Under the pieces are notes generated by a model. That model made no database searches. It was not told the origin of the DNA and saw nothing but the letters and a program-made list of their open reading frames with translations. This document shows, one piece after another, positions 46,346 through 54,234 of a stretch of 64,000 nt of DNA. The stretch comes from Hyphomicrobiales bacterium (GTDB taxonomy: Bacteria > Pseudomonadota > Alphaproteobacteria > Rhizobiales > Rhizobiaceae), in the NCBI GenBank assembly GCA_900472395.1, contig UCHV01000007.1, positions 248,001-312,000 on the forward strand. The letters are read 5' to 3'. The position numbers and the translations under genes are program-made. The first letter of the stretch is position 1. The number at the start of each line of letters is the position of its first letter.

Positions 46346-47239
46346 ATGCACGCACTGGTTACATCCCCAAAAAACCGGGGGCCGTTTTTCGGCCTGCTTG
46401 CGGCCCTTTCGATCGTTTTCGTTTGCGCTCTGCCGGCTTTTGCCCAGACGGTACCTGCCCAAGCCGGCAATGCGGATCTGCCCGTCATGTTCGACGCACG
46501 GGAACGCCTGCCGCGGCCGGACCTTTCCAATGTTCTGCGTATCCGTGTGCTGACGACAGTGGATTTTCCGCCTTTCAGTTTTCTCGATCAGACAGGGCGG
46601 CTCACCGGTTTTCATGTGGATTTCATTCGTGAAATCTGCGCCGAACTGAAAGTCGAGGCGAAATGCCAGATCCAGGCCGTGCCCTATGCCGATCTGGAGC
46701 CGACGCTCGAAAAGTCCGCTGCAGAGGTGGTACTTGCAGGCGTTGCGGTCACGCCGGATCTGCGCCGGAAATTCTCCTTTTCCCGGCCTTATCTGATGTT
46801 GCCGGCACGCTTCGCCGTCAGCAAGAATATCGGCTTGACGGGGCACGCCTCGGTTGCGCTCTCCGGCCGTCCGGTCGGTGTCGTTGCCGGCACGGTGCAT
46901 GAGTCCATGCTGAAGGGCTTTTTCCCGAAAGTGCAGGCGCGGCCGTTCGAAACGCCGGATGCCATGCTGGAGGCCCTGAAACAGGGCAATGTCGATGCCG
47001 TTTTCGCCGATGGGCTGCGGCTGCCCTTCTGGGTGGCGAGCGAAGCCTCCAGCGGCTGCTGCACCCTGTTCGACGGTCCCTACATGTCGCAGCGTTATCT
47101 GGGAGAGGGCCTTTCGGCCATGTTCCGCCACAACGACGTGACCTTGCCGACCGCATTCGATAGCGCCGTTGCCGCGCTGTCACGCAACGGCCGCCTGCAG
47201 GAAATCTATCAGCGTTATTTCCCGAACGGGCTTTATTGA
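46346..47239 (+). CDS. Family 3 solute-binding protein
   Basis: Periplasmic amino-acid-type receptor (SBP_bac_3), 297 residues. Signal peptide with hydrophobic core GLLAALSIVFVCALPAFAQ. The mature protein has LRIRVLTTVDFPPFSFLDQTGRLTGFHVDFIREICAELKVEAKCQ, PTLEKSAAEVVLAGVAVTPDLRRKFSFSRPYLMLPARF and LKQGNVDAVFADGLRL. No permease or ATPase gene is adjacent, so it is an orphan; the 58-bp divergent start next to the glycosyltransferase gene suggests co-regulation. Confidence 0.9.
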   Translation: MHALVTSPKNRGPFFGLLAALSIVFVCALPAFAQTVPAQAGNADLPVMFDARERLPRPDLSNVLRIRVLTTVDFPPFSFLDQTGRLTGFHVDFIREICAELKVEAKCQIQAVPYADLEPTLEKSAAEVVLAGVAVTPDLRRKFSFSRPYLMLPARFAVSKNIGLTGHASVALSGRPVGVVAGTVHESMLKGFFPKVQARPFETPDAMLEALKQGNVDAVFADGLRLPFWVASEASSGCCTLFDGPYMSQRYLGEGLSAMFRHNDVTLPTAFDSAVAALSRNGRLQEIYQRYFPNGLY

Positions 47240-47254
47240 GAAGAATGGGCGGCC

Positions 47255-47929
47255 TTACTGGCTGGCCCAGATGATGCGGGCGATCCACTCGATTTCTCTC
47301 ATTTCGAATGAGCGGTTGGGATGCGCCGGGTTGAGCGAATTGAGCTCGATGGATTTGGCGCTCTGGCGCAACAGCACCTTGGCCATAACTTCCCCTTCGC
47401 GAGTCTTGACCACCACACGGTCGCCGCGACGCACCTGCGCGCCGGGTTCCACGATCAGCCGGTCGCCGTCGCGATAAAGCGGCAGCATGGAATCGCCCTG
47501 CACTTCCAGCGCATAAACCGCGCCGCTTGTCGGGGCGGCCGGAAAATCCACCACGTCCCAACCCTGGCCTGCGGGAAAGCCGCCATCGTCGAAAAAGCCA
47601 CCGGCACCCGCCTGCGCAAAACCGAGCAGGGGAATGCCGCCCGAACGCGGCGGGTAAGTCACTTGCGACGTCGTCGCCGGTTGTGGCGCAGCTACCGGTT
47701 CAGGGCCGAGGAAAGCCAAAAACTGGTCGATGCTGGAGCCGGTCGCTTCCAGCACCTTGGCGATCGATTCTGTCGAAGGCCAGCGCATGCGGCCATCAGG
47801 TCCCTGGCGTTTGGATTTGTTGAAGGATGTCGGGTCGAGGCCAGCCCGCCGCGCAAGGCCGGAAGGGGTCAGTTGGTGGCGCTCAGCCAGTGCGTCGAGC
47901 GCGCTCCAGATCGTCTCGTGTGACAACAT
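47255..47929 (-). CDS. Phage-repressor-type regulator (HTH + S24)
   Basis: C1/LexA-like transcription factor, 224 residues. N-terminal HTH around residues 18-65 (LTPSGLARRAGLDPTSFNKSKR), then a linker and an S24 autoprotease domain: the AG cleavage-site-like FAQAGAGG, catalytic Ser in GDSMLP and Lys in VVVKTREGE. The HTH is XRE-like, not the LexA winged helix, so this is not lexA. It stops 15 bp from the convergent solute-binding protein gene. Likely SOS- or stress-responsive repressor; targets unknown. Confidence 0.88.
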   Translation of the reverse strand: MLSHETIWSALDALAERHQLTPSGLARRAGLDPTSFNKSKRQGPDGRMRWPSTESIAKVLEATGSSIDQFLAFLGPEPVAAPQPATTSQVTYPPRSGGIPLLGFAQAGAGGFFDDGGFPAGQGWDVVDFPAAPTSGAVYALEVQGDSMLPLYRDGDRLIVEPGAQVRRGDRVVVKTREGEVMAKVLLRQSAKSIELNSLNPAHPNRSFEMREIEWIARIIWASQ

Positions 47930-48156
47930 CGTTTTTCAAATCCTGCCGTGCCAGGTCCGCACCACCACTTGCCGGAATGGACATGGCAGCACGATACGGC
48001 TTGTCTTCGGTTCCACATGTCCGGAGAACCCGGATCAGCGATGAGCGCCCGGGTCACGCAAGCACAGCCAGACGAGGTTGAATGTAATGAAAGGCAAGAC
48101 CATAGTAAAGACGGAGAGGAATAAAATCCTGTGTCTGTGGTGCCCTTGATTCTCGC

Positions 48157-48813
48157 TCAGGCAACAAGCGCCAGATTCACCTGTCCGAGCTTGATCACCG
48201 CCTGGGTGCGGCTGTCGACATTGAGCTTCAGCAGGATCGCCGAGACATGCGCCTTGATCGTTGCTTCCGATACACCGAGTGCATAGGCGATCTGTTTGTT
48301 CAGCAAGCCCTTTCCAAGCATGGTGAGCACCTTGCTCTGCTGCGGAGTCAGTGTTTTCATCCGCTCCATCAACTCGGTCATGGCAGGGTCGGCGGTGGGA
48401 CAGGCGGCCTTTCCGCTTCCTTCGACACCGGTCCAGATGCCGCCATCGAGCACGGTATCGACAGCCCGGCGAATGTCTTCCAGCCCGGCGGATTTGGAAA
48501 TGAAACCGGATGCGCCAAGCTCCAGCGCCCGGCCGATCGTGGCGCTGTCATCGCTCGCGGAAACCACGATCACCGGCAGGCCGGGAAAATCGGAGCGTAG
48601 CGCCGTCAGGCCGGAAAAACCCGAAACGCCGGGCATATTGAGGTCGAGCAGCATCAGATCCGCCTCGGGCTGATCGGCTGCCGCCTTGCGGGCCGTTTCG
48701 AAATCGCCTGCCTCGACAATCGTCTGCACGTCGCCGATATCGGTCACCGCCTGTCGCAGCGCGCCGCGAAACAGGGGATGGTCATCCGCAATGATCATGG
48801 TGAGTGTCTGCAT
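48157..48813 (-). CDS. LuxR/NarL-family response regulator
   Basis: Two-component regulator of 218 residues. Receiver: IIADDHPLFRGAL, phospho-Asp in LMLLDLNMPG near residue 57, Lys in SGFISKSAGL. The C-terminal LuxR HTH is LTPQQSKVLTMLGKGLLNKQIAYALGVSEATIKAHVSAILLKL. ATG 48813 was preferred over the earlier start. No histidine kinase is adjacent, so the partner is elsewhere. Confidence 0.9.
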   Translation of the reverse strand: MQTLTMIIADDHPLFRGALRQAVTDIGDVQTIVEAGDFETARKAAADQPEADLMLLDLNMPGVSGFSGLTALRSDFPGLPVIVVSASDDSATIGRALELGASGFISKSAGLEDIRRAVDTVLDGGIWTGVEGSGKAACPTADPAMTELMERMKTLTPQQSKVLTMLGKGLLNKQIAYALGVSEATIKAHVSAILLKLNVDSRTQAVIKLGQVNLALVA

Positions 48814-48950
48814 GCCCACGCCGCCTCCCAACAGCATAGTCTGCCTTATCTCCTCGCCATATTTCTAATACTGCGGGCCGCTCAGCACAAGGGCTTGTGC
48901 CATGAGACTTCACAACTGTCAGTTCCAATCCGTGTAAAGCAGGACATGTG

Positions 48951-49379
48951 TCAGGTCCGGTTCGGCATGCCCTGCTGCTGTTCCTCCTCCTTGAATTCCT
49001 GAACGAGGCCGAAGAACCGCCGCATGAAACGTTCCATGATCGACAGCGAGGTCTCGATCTCGTCTTCGGAAGGCACACCCGTTCTGGCGGCGGCGGTTCC
49101 CTGCTGTTTTTCCAGCGCTGTCACGCGCTTTTCCAGAAGGTCTAGTTCCTTCTCGTAGGCTGCACGCTCGTCCGCTGCCATGCGGCAGGTCAGGGCTCCG
49201 CCTTCGTCGCGGCACATGGTCAACGCGCCGCTTTGGGTGTCGAGCCGCACGAACCCGCTTTCGGTCTTTTCCAGCCGGAAACGGTTCTGGCTGGCTTCCT
49301 GCGCCAATGCTGCAACAGGGGCGGCAGAGGCCATGACCATGCCGGCAAGCACAACGGTCGAGCAAAGATGTCTGGACAT
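48951..49379 (-). CDS. Exported hypothetical protein, 142 aa
   Basis: Sec signal peptide (MSRHLCSTVVLAGMVMASAAPVAALAQ) and a small mature domain: the RFRLEKTESGFVRLDTQSGALTMCRDEGGALTCRMAADERAAYE block with two cysteines, followed by a coiled coil (KELDLLEKRVTALEKQQ) and an acidic tail. CAGGAGATAGAC before ATG 49379 is a strong ribosome site, and the preceding frame is not signal-like. Family not firmly recognised. Confidence 0.8.
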   Translation of the reverse strand: MSRHLCSTVVLAGMVMASAAPVAALAQEASQNRFRLEKTESGFVRLDTQSGALTMCRDEGGALTCRMAADERAAYEKELDLLEKRVTALEKQQGTAAARTGVPSEDEIETSLSIMERFMRRFFGLVQEFKEEEQQQGMPNRT

Positions 49380-49476
49380 GTCTATCTCCTGTTTTTCTGA
49401 AGCGATGACCTTCGCCATGGACAAACCGCCGCCTTTGCGGCAAAGCCTCGGCAAACAACCATGGCCGGGAACGAGA

Positions 49477-49818
49477 ATGAGCGACGTAATCTACAAGATC
49501 GTGACGGAAGACCTGTGGCTTGATGCCAAGGGAAAAGGCGTTTTTGATGGCGCGGAGATCGATCTTGCCGATGGCTATATCCATTTCTCCACGGCCGCAC
49601 AGGCGCAGGAAACCGCGGACAAGCATTTTGCCGGCCAGACGGGTTTGCTTCTCATTGCGGTCGATGCCGATCAACTGGGTGAAAAGCTCGTCTGGGAGCC
49701 GTCGCGTGGCGGCGCTCTTTTCCCGCATCTTTACGCCCCACTGCCGCTGAAAGCCGCATTGTGGGAAAAACCTCTCGTCCTCGGCGCCGATGGCCGCCAC
49801 CAGTTTCCGGAGATCTGA
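49477..49818 (+). CDS. DUF952 family protein
   Basis: Small cytosolic protein of 113 residues with the DUF952 pattern: IYKIVTEDLWLDAKGKGVFDGAEIDLADGYIHFSTAAQAQETADKHF, LLLIAVDADQLGEKLVWEPSRGGALFPHLYAPLPLKAAL. Function unknown. ATG 49477 follows ACGAGA. It is 4 bp from the pyrD start and probably shares its transcript. Confidence 0.9.
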   Translation: MSDVIYKIVTEDLWLDAKGKGVFDGAEIDLADGYIHFSTAAQAQETADKHFAGQTGLLLIAVDADQLGEKLVWEPSRGGALFPHLYAPLPLKAALWEKPLVLGADGRHQFPEI

Positions 49819-49822
49819 TGTC

Positions 49823-50911
49823 ATGATGGGCCTTCTGAAAAGCGTCACCCGCCGCGGTCTTTTCCTGCTCGATCCGGAAGCCGCGCACGGCATGTCGATC
49901 TCGGCGCTGAAGACCGGCCTCGTGCCGTCCTGCGCGGCAAGGCCCGATCCGCGCCTGCGCGTCAGCCTCGCCGGTCTCGATTTCCCCAATCCGGTCGGTC
50001 TCGCCGCCGGTTACGACAAGAATGCGGAAGTGCCCGAGGCGCTGTTGAAGCTGGGTTTCGGCCATGTCGAGGTCGGCACGCTGACGCCGAAGGCACAAGC
50101 AGGAAACCCGAAACCGCGCCTGTTCCGTCTGGTCGAGGACGAAGCCGTCATCAACCGGTTCGGCTTCAATAACGAAGGCCATGAGCCGGCCTTTGCGCGC
50201 CTCTCGGGCCTGCGCCGCAGCGGCATCATCGGCGTCAACATCGGTGCCAACAAGGATAGTGCCGATCGTATTGCCGATTACGTCGCCGGTATCCGCCGCT
50301 TCAATTCGGTCGCCTCCTATTTCACCGCCAACATTTCCTCGCCCAACACGCCCGGCCTGCGCGATCTGCAGGCGCGCGAAAGTCTTGCCGCATTGCTGTC
50401 AGCGGTCATTGCTGCCCGCAACGAGGAAGCTCAAAAATCCGGTCGCAAGGTTCCCGTGTTCTTGAAGATCGCGCCGGATCTGACCGAGGAAGGCATGGAT
50501 GATATCGCTGCCGAAGTGCTGGCGCATCAGCTGGATGGCCTGATCGTCTCCAACACCACGCTGTCACGCGACGACCTGATCGATCAACGCCAGGCAGGCG
50601 AGGCGGGTGGCATGTCCGGCAAGCCGTTGTTTGCGCGCTCCACGGCGGTTCTGGCAAAGATGCGCCAGAAGGTCGGCAAGGATTTGGCCATTATCGGCGT
50701 CGGTGGGGTGTCATCCGCCGATACGGCGCTGGAAAAGATCAGGGCAGGGGCCGATCTCGTGCAGCTTTATTCCTGCATGGTTTATGAAGGTCCGGCACTT
50801 GCCGGTCGTGTCGTCGCCGGCCTGTCGGGGCTTCTCGACCGCGAGCAGGTCAACACGGTGCGTGACCTGCGTGACAGCCGCGTCGATCACTGGGCCGCGG
50901 CAAAGCTCTGA
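49823..50911 (+). CDS. pyrD: Dihydroorotate dehydrogenase (quinone), class 2
   Basis: Membrane-associated FMN enzyme oxidising dihydroorotate with quinone; 362 residues, class 2. FMN/substrate motifs: GFGHVEVGTLTPKAQAGNPKPRLFR, NRFGFNNEGHE, NISSPNTPGLRDLQ with the class 2 catalytic serine region, SNTTLSRDDL and IGVGGVSSADTALEKIRAGADLVQLY. The N-terminal amphipathic membrane helix is present. CCGGAGATC precedes adjacent ATGs at 49823 and 49826. Confidence 0.96.
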   Translation: MMGLLKSVTRRGLFLLDPEAAHGMSISALKTGLVPSCAARPDPRLRVSLAGLDFPNPVGLAAGYDKNAEVPEALLKLGFGHVEVGTLTPKAQAGNPKPRLFRLVEDEAVINRFGFNNEGHEPAFARLSGLRRSGIIGVNIGANKDSADRIADYVAGIRRFNSVASYFTANISSPNTPGLRDLQARESLAALLSAVIAARNEEAQKSGRKVPVFLKIAPDLTEEGMDDIAAEVLAHQLDGLIVSNTTLSRDDLIDQRQAGEAGGMSGKPLFARSTAVLAKMRQKVGKDLAIIGVGGVSSADTALEKIRAGADLVQLYSCMVYEGPALAGRVVAGLSGLLDREQVNTVRDLRDSRVDHWAAAKL

Positions 50912-50941
50912 GCTTTTCCGCAGGCCGTGAGCGGCGTCCGA

Positions 50942-51427
50942 TCAGCTGGACAGGATCATCGACCAGTAAGGTCTGCCATCCGCTGCATAGGCCACGGCAA
51001 CGCCGAGGCCGCCATATGCGCCGAGCATGTTCTTCAAATGCTTCGGGCTGTCGATCCAGGCCTGAACCGCCCGTTCGACTTCATGCTGGCCGCTGGCGAT
51101 GTTTTCGGCTGCCGGCAGCGTCACGTCGCTTGCTTTCATGCGTTTGTAAAAGCTGTCGCCGATGCCGATCAGGTGCTGCATGTCCTTGGCCTTCGCCATG
51201 CGCACGGCCTGAACCGCAGCCGCCTTGCGTGAGGCGTTGACGCTGGAAAGTGCAGACAACCCGTTTTTCTTGCGAAGCTCGTTGACCAGCGGCAGCGCTG
51301 CCGCCGTCTGGTCGGTGGCGCCCGGCGTCGGCGCCAGAACGCTGACGGTGGAGCAGGCGGTTAACGCCAGCCCCATGCCGGAAAGCGCGAGAAAGCCGCG
51401 TCGCGAAGGCGTAAAAAATGTCGTCAT
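50942..51427 (-). CDS. CAP/SCP-domain lipoprotein
   Basis: 161-residue secreted protein with a twin-arginine-like start (SRRGFLALSGMGLAL) and lipobox LTAC. The CAP domain shows VNELRKKNGLSALSSVNASRKAAAVQAVRMAKAKDMQHL and ENIASGQHEVERAVQAWIDSPKHLKNML, with the paired His residues usual in bacterial CAP proteins. Role unknown. It follows the DUF6460-like gene by 1 bp. Confidence 0.88.
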   Translation of the reverse strand: MTTFFTPSRRGFLALSGMGLALTACSTVSVLAPTPGATDQTAAALPLVNELRKKNGLSALSSVNASRKAAAVQAVRMAKAKDMQHLIGIGDSFYKRMKASDVTLPAAENIASGQHEVERAVQAWIDSPKHLKNMLGAYGGLGVAVAYAADGRPYWSMILSS

Positions 51428-51428
51428 G

Positions 51429-51695
51429 TCAGCGCCGGAAACTCATCAGACGCAAAACGACAAAGACCGGGACGACCACGATCGCGCCAAGCAGGAGATA
51501 GTTGCCGACAGTGCCGAGCGCCTCGAAGCCGTTGTACCAGATATCGAGGAAATGATAGCGAATGCTGCCGACGATATTGTCGGGCGTATAGCCGAGCCAG
51601 GCCAGAACGACGCCGACGATCAGGCAGACGACGACGAGCTTGATCGCGGTACGGCCGGGGGAGTCACCGAGGAAACTGTTCACGGAAGCGGTCAT
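51429..51695 (-). CDS. Small membrane protein, DUF6460-like
   Basis: 88 residues with two membrane helices, IKLVVVCLIVGVVLAWLGYTP and NYLLLGAIVVVPVFVVLRLM, and between them NIVGSIRYHFLDIWYNGFEALG. This matches the small DUF6460-type family as remembered from Rhizobiales; function unknown. One base separates it from the CAP lipoprotein, so they are co-transcribed. Confidence 0.75.
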   Translation of the reverse strand: MTASVNSFLGDSPGRTAIKLVVVCLIVGVVLAWLGYTPDNIVGSIRYHFLDIWYNGFEALGTVGNYLLLGAIVVVPVFVVLRLMSFRR

Positions 51696-51841
51696 CCTTG
51701 TTCATCTGGCTTGTTCATCTGCGGGGGTGCAAAAGACATAATGTCACCGTTGCTGCACCGCAAGCATGTTTGAATCATGTACCTGCCTCCTCAGATAGAA
51801 CTTGAGTTTTTTTATGACTTGCGCGAGATGGCGCAACTCCA

Positions 51842-52789
51842 ATGAAAGTCACGCCGCCCATGAGCGCGAGCCAGTTCTCTTCCGGCGATGTCATCGCCGA
51901 CCGCCGTGCCGACTACGCCCGCATGCTTGGCGAAAACGACGAATTTGCTGCCGCCGCCGAACTGATGGAGCAGGCGCTGGAAATATCGCCCCAATGGGCA
52001 GCCGGATGGTTCCGCCTCGGCGAATACCGTGAGAAGGCAGGCCTTGTCGAACCGGCGGTCGCCGCCTACCGCGAAACATTGGCGCTCGATCCGCAAGACG
52101 TTTTTGCCGCGGCGCTGAAGCTGGCGCTGCTGGGCGCGCAAGAGGTGCCGGAACAGCCGCCGAGCCGTTATGTCGAAAGCCTGTTCGACGATTATGCCGA
52201 TCGTTTCGATACGGCGCTGGTCGAAAAGCTGGATTATTCGGTGCCCGGCAAGCTGGCGGCACTGGTGAGGCCGCATGCGCCGTTTGCCAACGTGGTCGAT
52301 CTCGGCTGCGGCACCGGCCTGTTCGGCGCGGAAATCCGTGATGTGGCGACCCGTCTTGAAGGTTTCGATATTTCCGCCAACATGCTGGCACGCGCCGAGC
52401 GCAAACAGCTTTATGACAATCTCGGCCAGTCCGACCTGACGTTGACCGCAGACGAATCCGGCCTGTTCGAGGGGCTGCAAAACCATCGCGCCGATCTCGT
52501 GTCCGCTGCCGATGTGCTGATGTATCTCGGTTCGCTGGAAACCGTGTTTCCGCTGGTGACAAAGCTTCTGGCGCCCGGTGGCCTGTTTGCCTTTTCGGTC
52601 GAGGATGCGGGGGCCGGCAATGGTTTCGTGCTGCGGGAATCGATGCGCTACGCTCATGCCGAGGATTACATTCTCGGTCTTTTGCAGACTTATGGCTTCG
52701 AACTGATCGAAAGCCAAAAAACCGTCATTCGCATGGATGGCGGCAATGCCATCCACGGCATTCTGTTTCTGTCGCGAAAAGCCGGCTGA
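51842..52789 (+). CDS. TPR-linked SAM methyltransferase
   Basis: 315 residues. Residues about 30-105 form two TPR-like hairpins (NDEFAAAAELMEQALEISPQWAAGWFRLGEYREKAGLVEPAVAAYRETLALDP). The class I methyltransferase follows, with motif I VVDLGCGTGLFGAEI, SAM-binding acidic region LEGFDISANMLARA and motif IV-like DLVSAADVLMYLG. The layout resembles tetratricopeptide methyltransferases acting on small molecules or proteins; substrate unknown. ATG 51842 or 51860 may start it. Confidence 0.88.
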   Translation: MKVTPPMSASQFSSGDVIADRRADYARMLGENDEFAAAAELMEQALEISPQWAAGWFRLGEYREKAGLVEPAVAAYRETLALDPQDVFAAALKLALLGAQEVPEQPPSRYVESLFDDYADRFDTALVEKLDYSVPGKLAALVRPHAPFANVVDLGCGTGLFGAEIRDVATRLEGFDISANMLARAERKQLYDNLGQSDLTLTADESGLFEGLQNHRADLVSAADVLMYLGSLETVFPLVTKLLAPGGLFAFSVEDAGAGNGFVLRESMRYAHAEDYILGLLQTYGFELIESQKTVIRMDGGNAIHGILFLSRKAG

Positions 52790-52895
52790 ACGGCGCTTTC
52801 TTGCGTTTTGTCTGGATAGGATCACGCCCTGTTGATGGCGCTTGATGAAGGCGCTATCGGCGATGCACAATAATCGCCAAAACAAGGGGAATATC

Positions 52896-53546
52896 TTGGC
52901 CGAAGAACAGAGCGCGCAAAAACGCCGGCTGGGCTTTTATAGCCTCGATCCGGCCCGCCACACTAAGCTGGAGGACGCGCAAGGCCTGTTCATCAGCTCC
53001 ATGGTGGCGGCGCTTGGCCTGTATTTTCTCAGCCAGGCCGGCTTCCTTACCAGTGGCACGGCCGGCGTTGCCTTCCTGCTGCATTACGCTTTCGACATAC
53101 CCTTTGGCGTGCTGTTTTTCATCGTCAACCTGCCCTTCTATTATCTCTCGTTCAAACGCCTCGGTCTCGGCTTTTCCTTCAAGACCTTTATCGCCATCCT
53201 GATGGTCTCCTTCCTCACCGAGCTCGAGCGGCAATTCGTCGTGATCCAGCATCTCGATCCGTTCTGGGCGGCGCTGCTCGGCGGCATCCTCATCGGCTTC
53301 GGCCTGCTCGGGCTTTATCGTCACCGCGCCTCGCTCGGCGGCATCGGCATTCTGGCCATCTATCTTCAGGATCGTTTCAAGATCCCCGCCGGATTGGTGC
53401 AGCTGGCTTTCGATCTCTGCGTCATGGCCGCCGCCTTTTTTGTGGTCAGCCCGATGACGGTGATGTGGTCGCTGCTCAGCGCCGTCGTGCTGAACCTGTT
53501 GCTCACCATCAACCATCGGTCCGACCGATACATCGCGGTGCGCTGA
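52896..53546 (+). CDS. YitT-family membrane protein, copy 1
   Basis: 216 residues, about five to six helices, with DUF161-type pattern: EDAQGLFISSMVAALGLYFLSQAGFLTSGTAGVAFLLHYAF, FGVLFFIVNLPFYYLSFKRLGLGF, GFGLLGLYRHRASLGGIGILAIYLQDRF. TTG 52896 is preceded by AAGGGGA; ATG 52863 is an in-frame alternative with a weak site. The next gene is a clear paralogue. Transport substrate unknown. Confidence 0.82.
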   Translation: MAEEQSAQKRRLGFYSLDPARHTKLEDAQGLFISSMVAALGLYFLSQAGFLTSGTAGVAFLLHYAFDIPFGVLFFIVNLPFYYLSFKRLGLGFSFKTFIAILMVSFLTELERQFVVIQHLDPFWAALLGGILIGFGLLGLYRHRASLGGIGILAIYLQDRFKIPAGLVQLAFDLCVMAAAFFVVSPMTVMWSLLSAVVLNLLLTINHRSDRYIAVR

Positions 53547-53548
53547 CC

Positions 53549-54193
53549 ATGACAAACGCGGGTGACAAAAAGAGCCCGATCGGCTTCTGGGCCTCCACAT
53601 CGGAAAAACACTCGATCATCGAGGATGTGCAGGGTGTCGTTGCCGGCTCTATGCTGGCGGCGCTCGGCGTCACCATGCTTTCGGCAGCCCACCTGATGAT
53701 CGGCGGCACCGCCGGCCTCGGTTTTCTGCTGCGGTATTCGGTCGATGTCAGTTTTGGCACGGCTTTTTTTCTCTTGAACCTGCCATTCTACTGGCTGGCC
53801 TACAAACGCCTCGGCCTCGTCTTCACCATCAAAACGTTTTCCGCAGTGGCACTGACCTCGCTGCTGTCGGGCCTGCTGCCGAAGCTGATCGTTTTTTCCA
53901 CGATTGATCCGATCGCTGCCGCCTTGTTCGGTGGCCTTCTGATTGGCTGCGGCATGCTCGTGCTGTTCCGCCACCGGGCCTCGCTCGGCGGTTTCGGCAT
54001 TCTGGCGCTTTACCTGCAGGATAAGTTCGGCTGGCGTGCCGGGTTCGTGCAGCTCGGGCTGGATTGCGTTGTGCTTGTCCTGTCCTTCTTCGTCGCCAGC
54101 CCCTTCGTCATCGCCTGCTCGGTTCTGGCCGCACTGGCGCTCAACCTGACGCTCGCCATCAATCACCGTACGGATCGGTATATCGTCCGCTGA
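53549..54193 (+). CDS. YitT-family membrane protein, copy 2
   Basis: 214 residues, same fold and motif order as the preceding gene: EDVQGVVAGSMLAALGVTMLSAAHLMIGGTAGLGFLLRYSV, FGTAFFLLNLPFYWLAYKRLGLVF, GCGMLVLFRHRASLGGFGILALYLQDKFG. It starts 2 bp after copy 1 stops, so the pair is a tandem duplication likely translated together, and may form a heteromeric complex. Confidence 0.88.
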   Translation: MTNAGDKKSPIGFWASTSEKHSIIEDVQGVVAGSMLAALGVTMLSAAHLMIGGTAGLGFLLRYSVDVSFGTAFFLLNLPFYWLAYKRLGLVFTIKTFSAVALTSLLSGLLPKLIVFSTIDPIAAALFGGLLIGCGMLVLFRHRASLGGFGILALYLQDKFGWRAGFVQLGLDCVVLVLSFFVASPFVIACSVLAALALNLTLAINHRTDRYIVR

Positions 54194-54234
54194 CCGATCT
54201 TCATTTCCGCGATTGAAAGCTTATCTTTCTTATC

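Noticed and set aside
47255..47929. Naming the S24 regulator lexA
   Set aside because: The DNA-binding part is an XRE-like HTH rather than the LexA winged helix.
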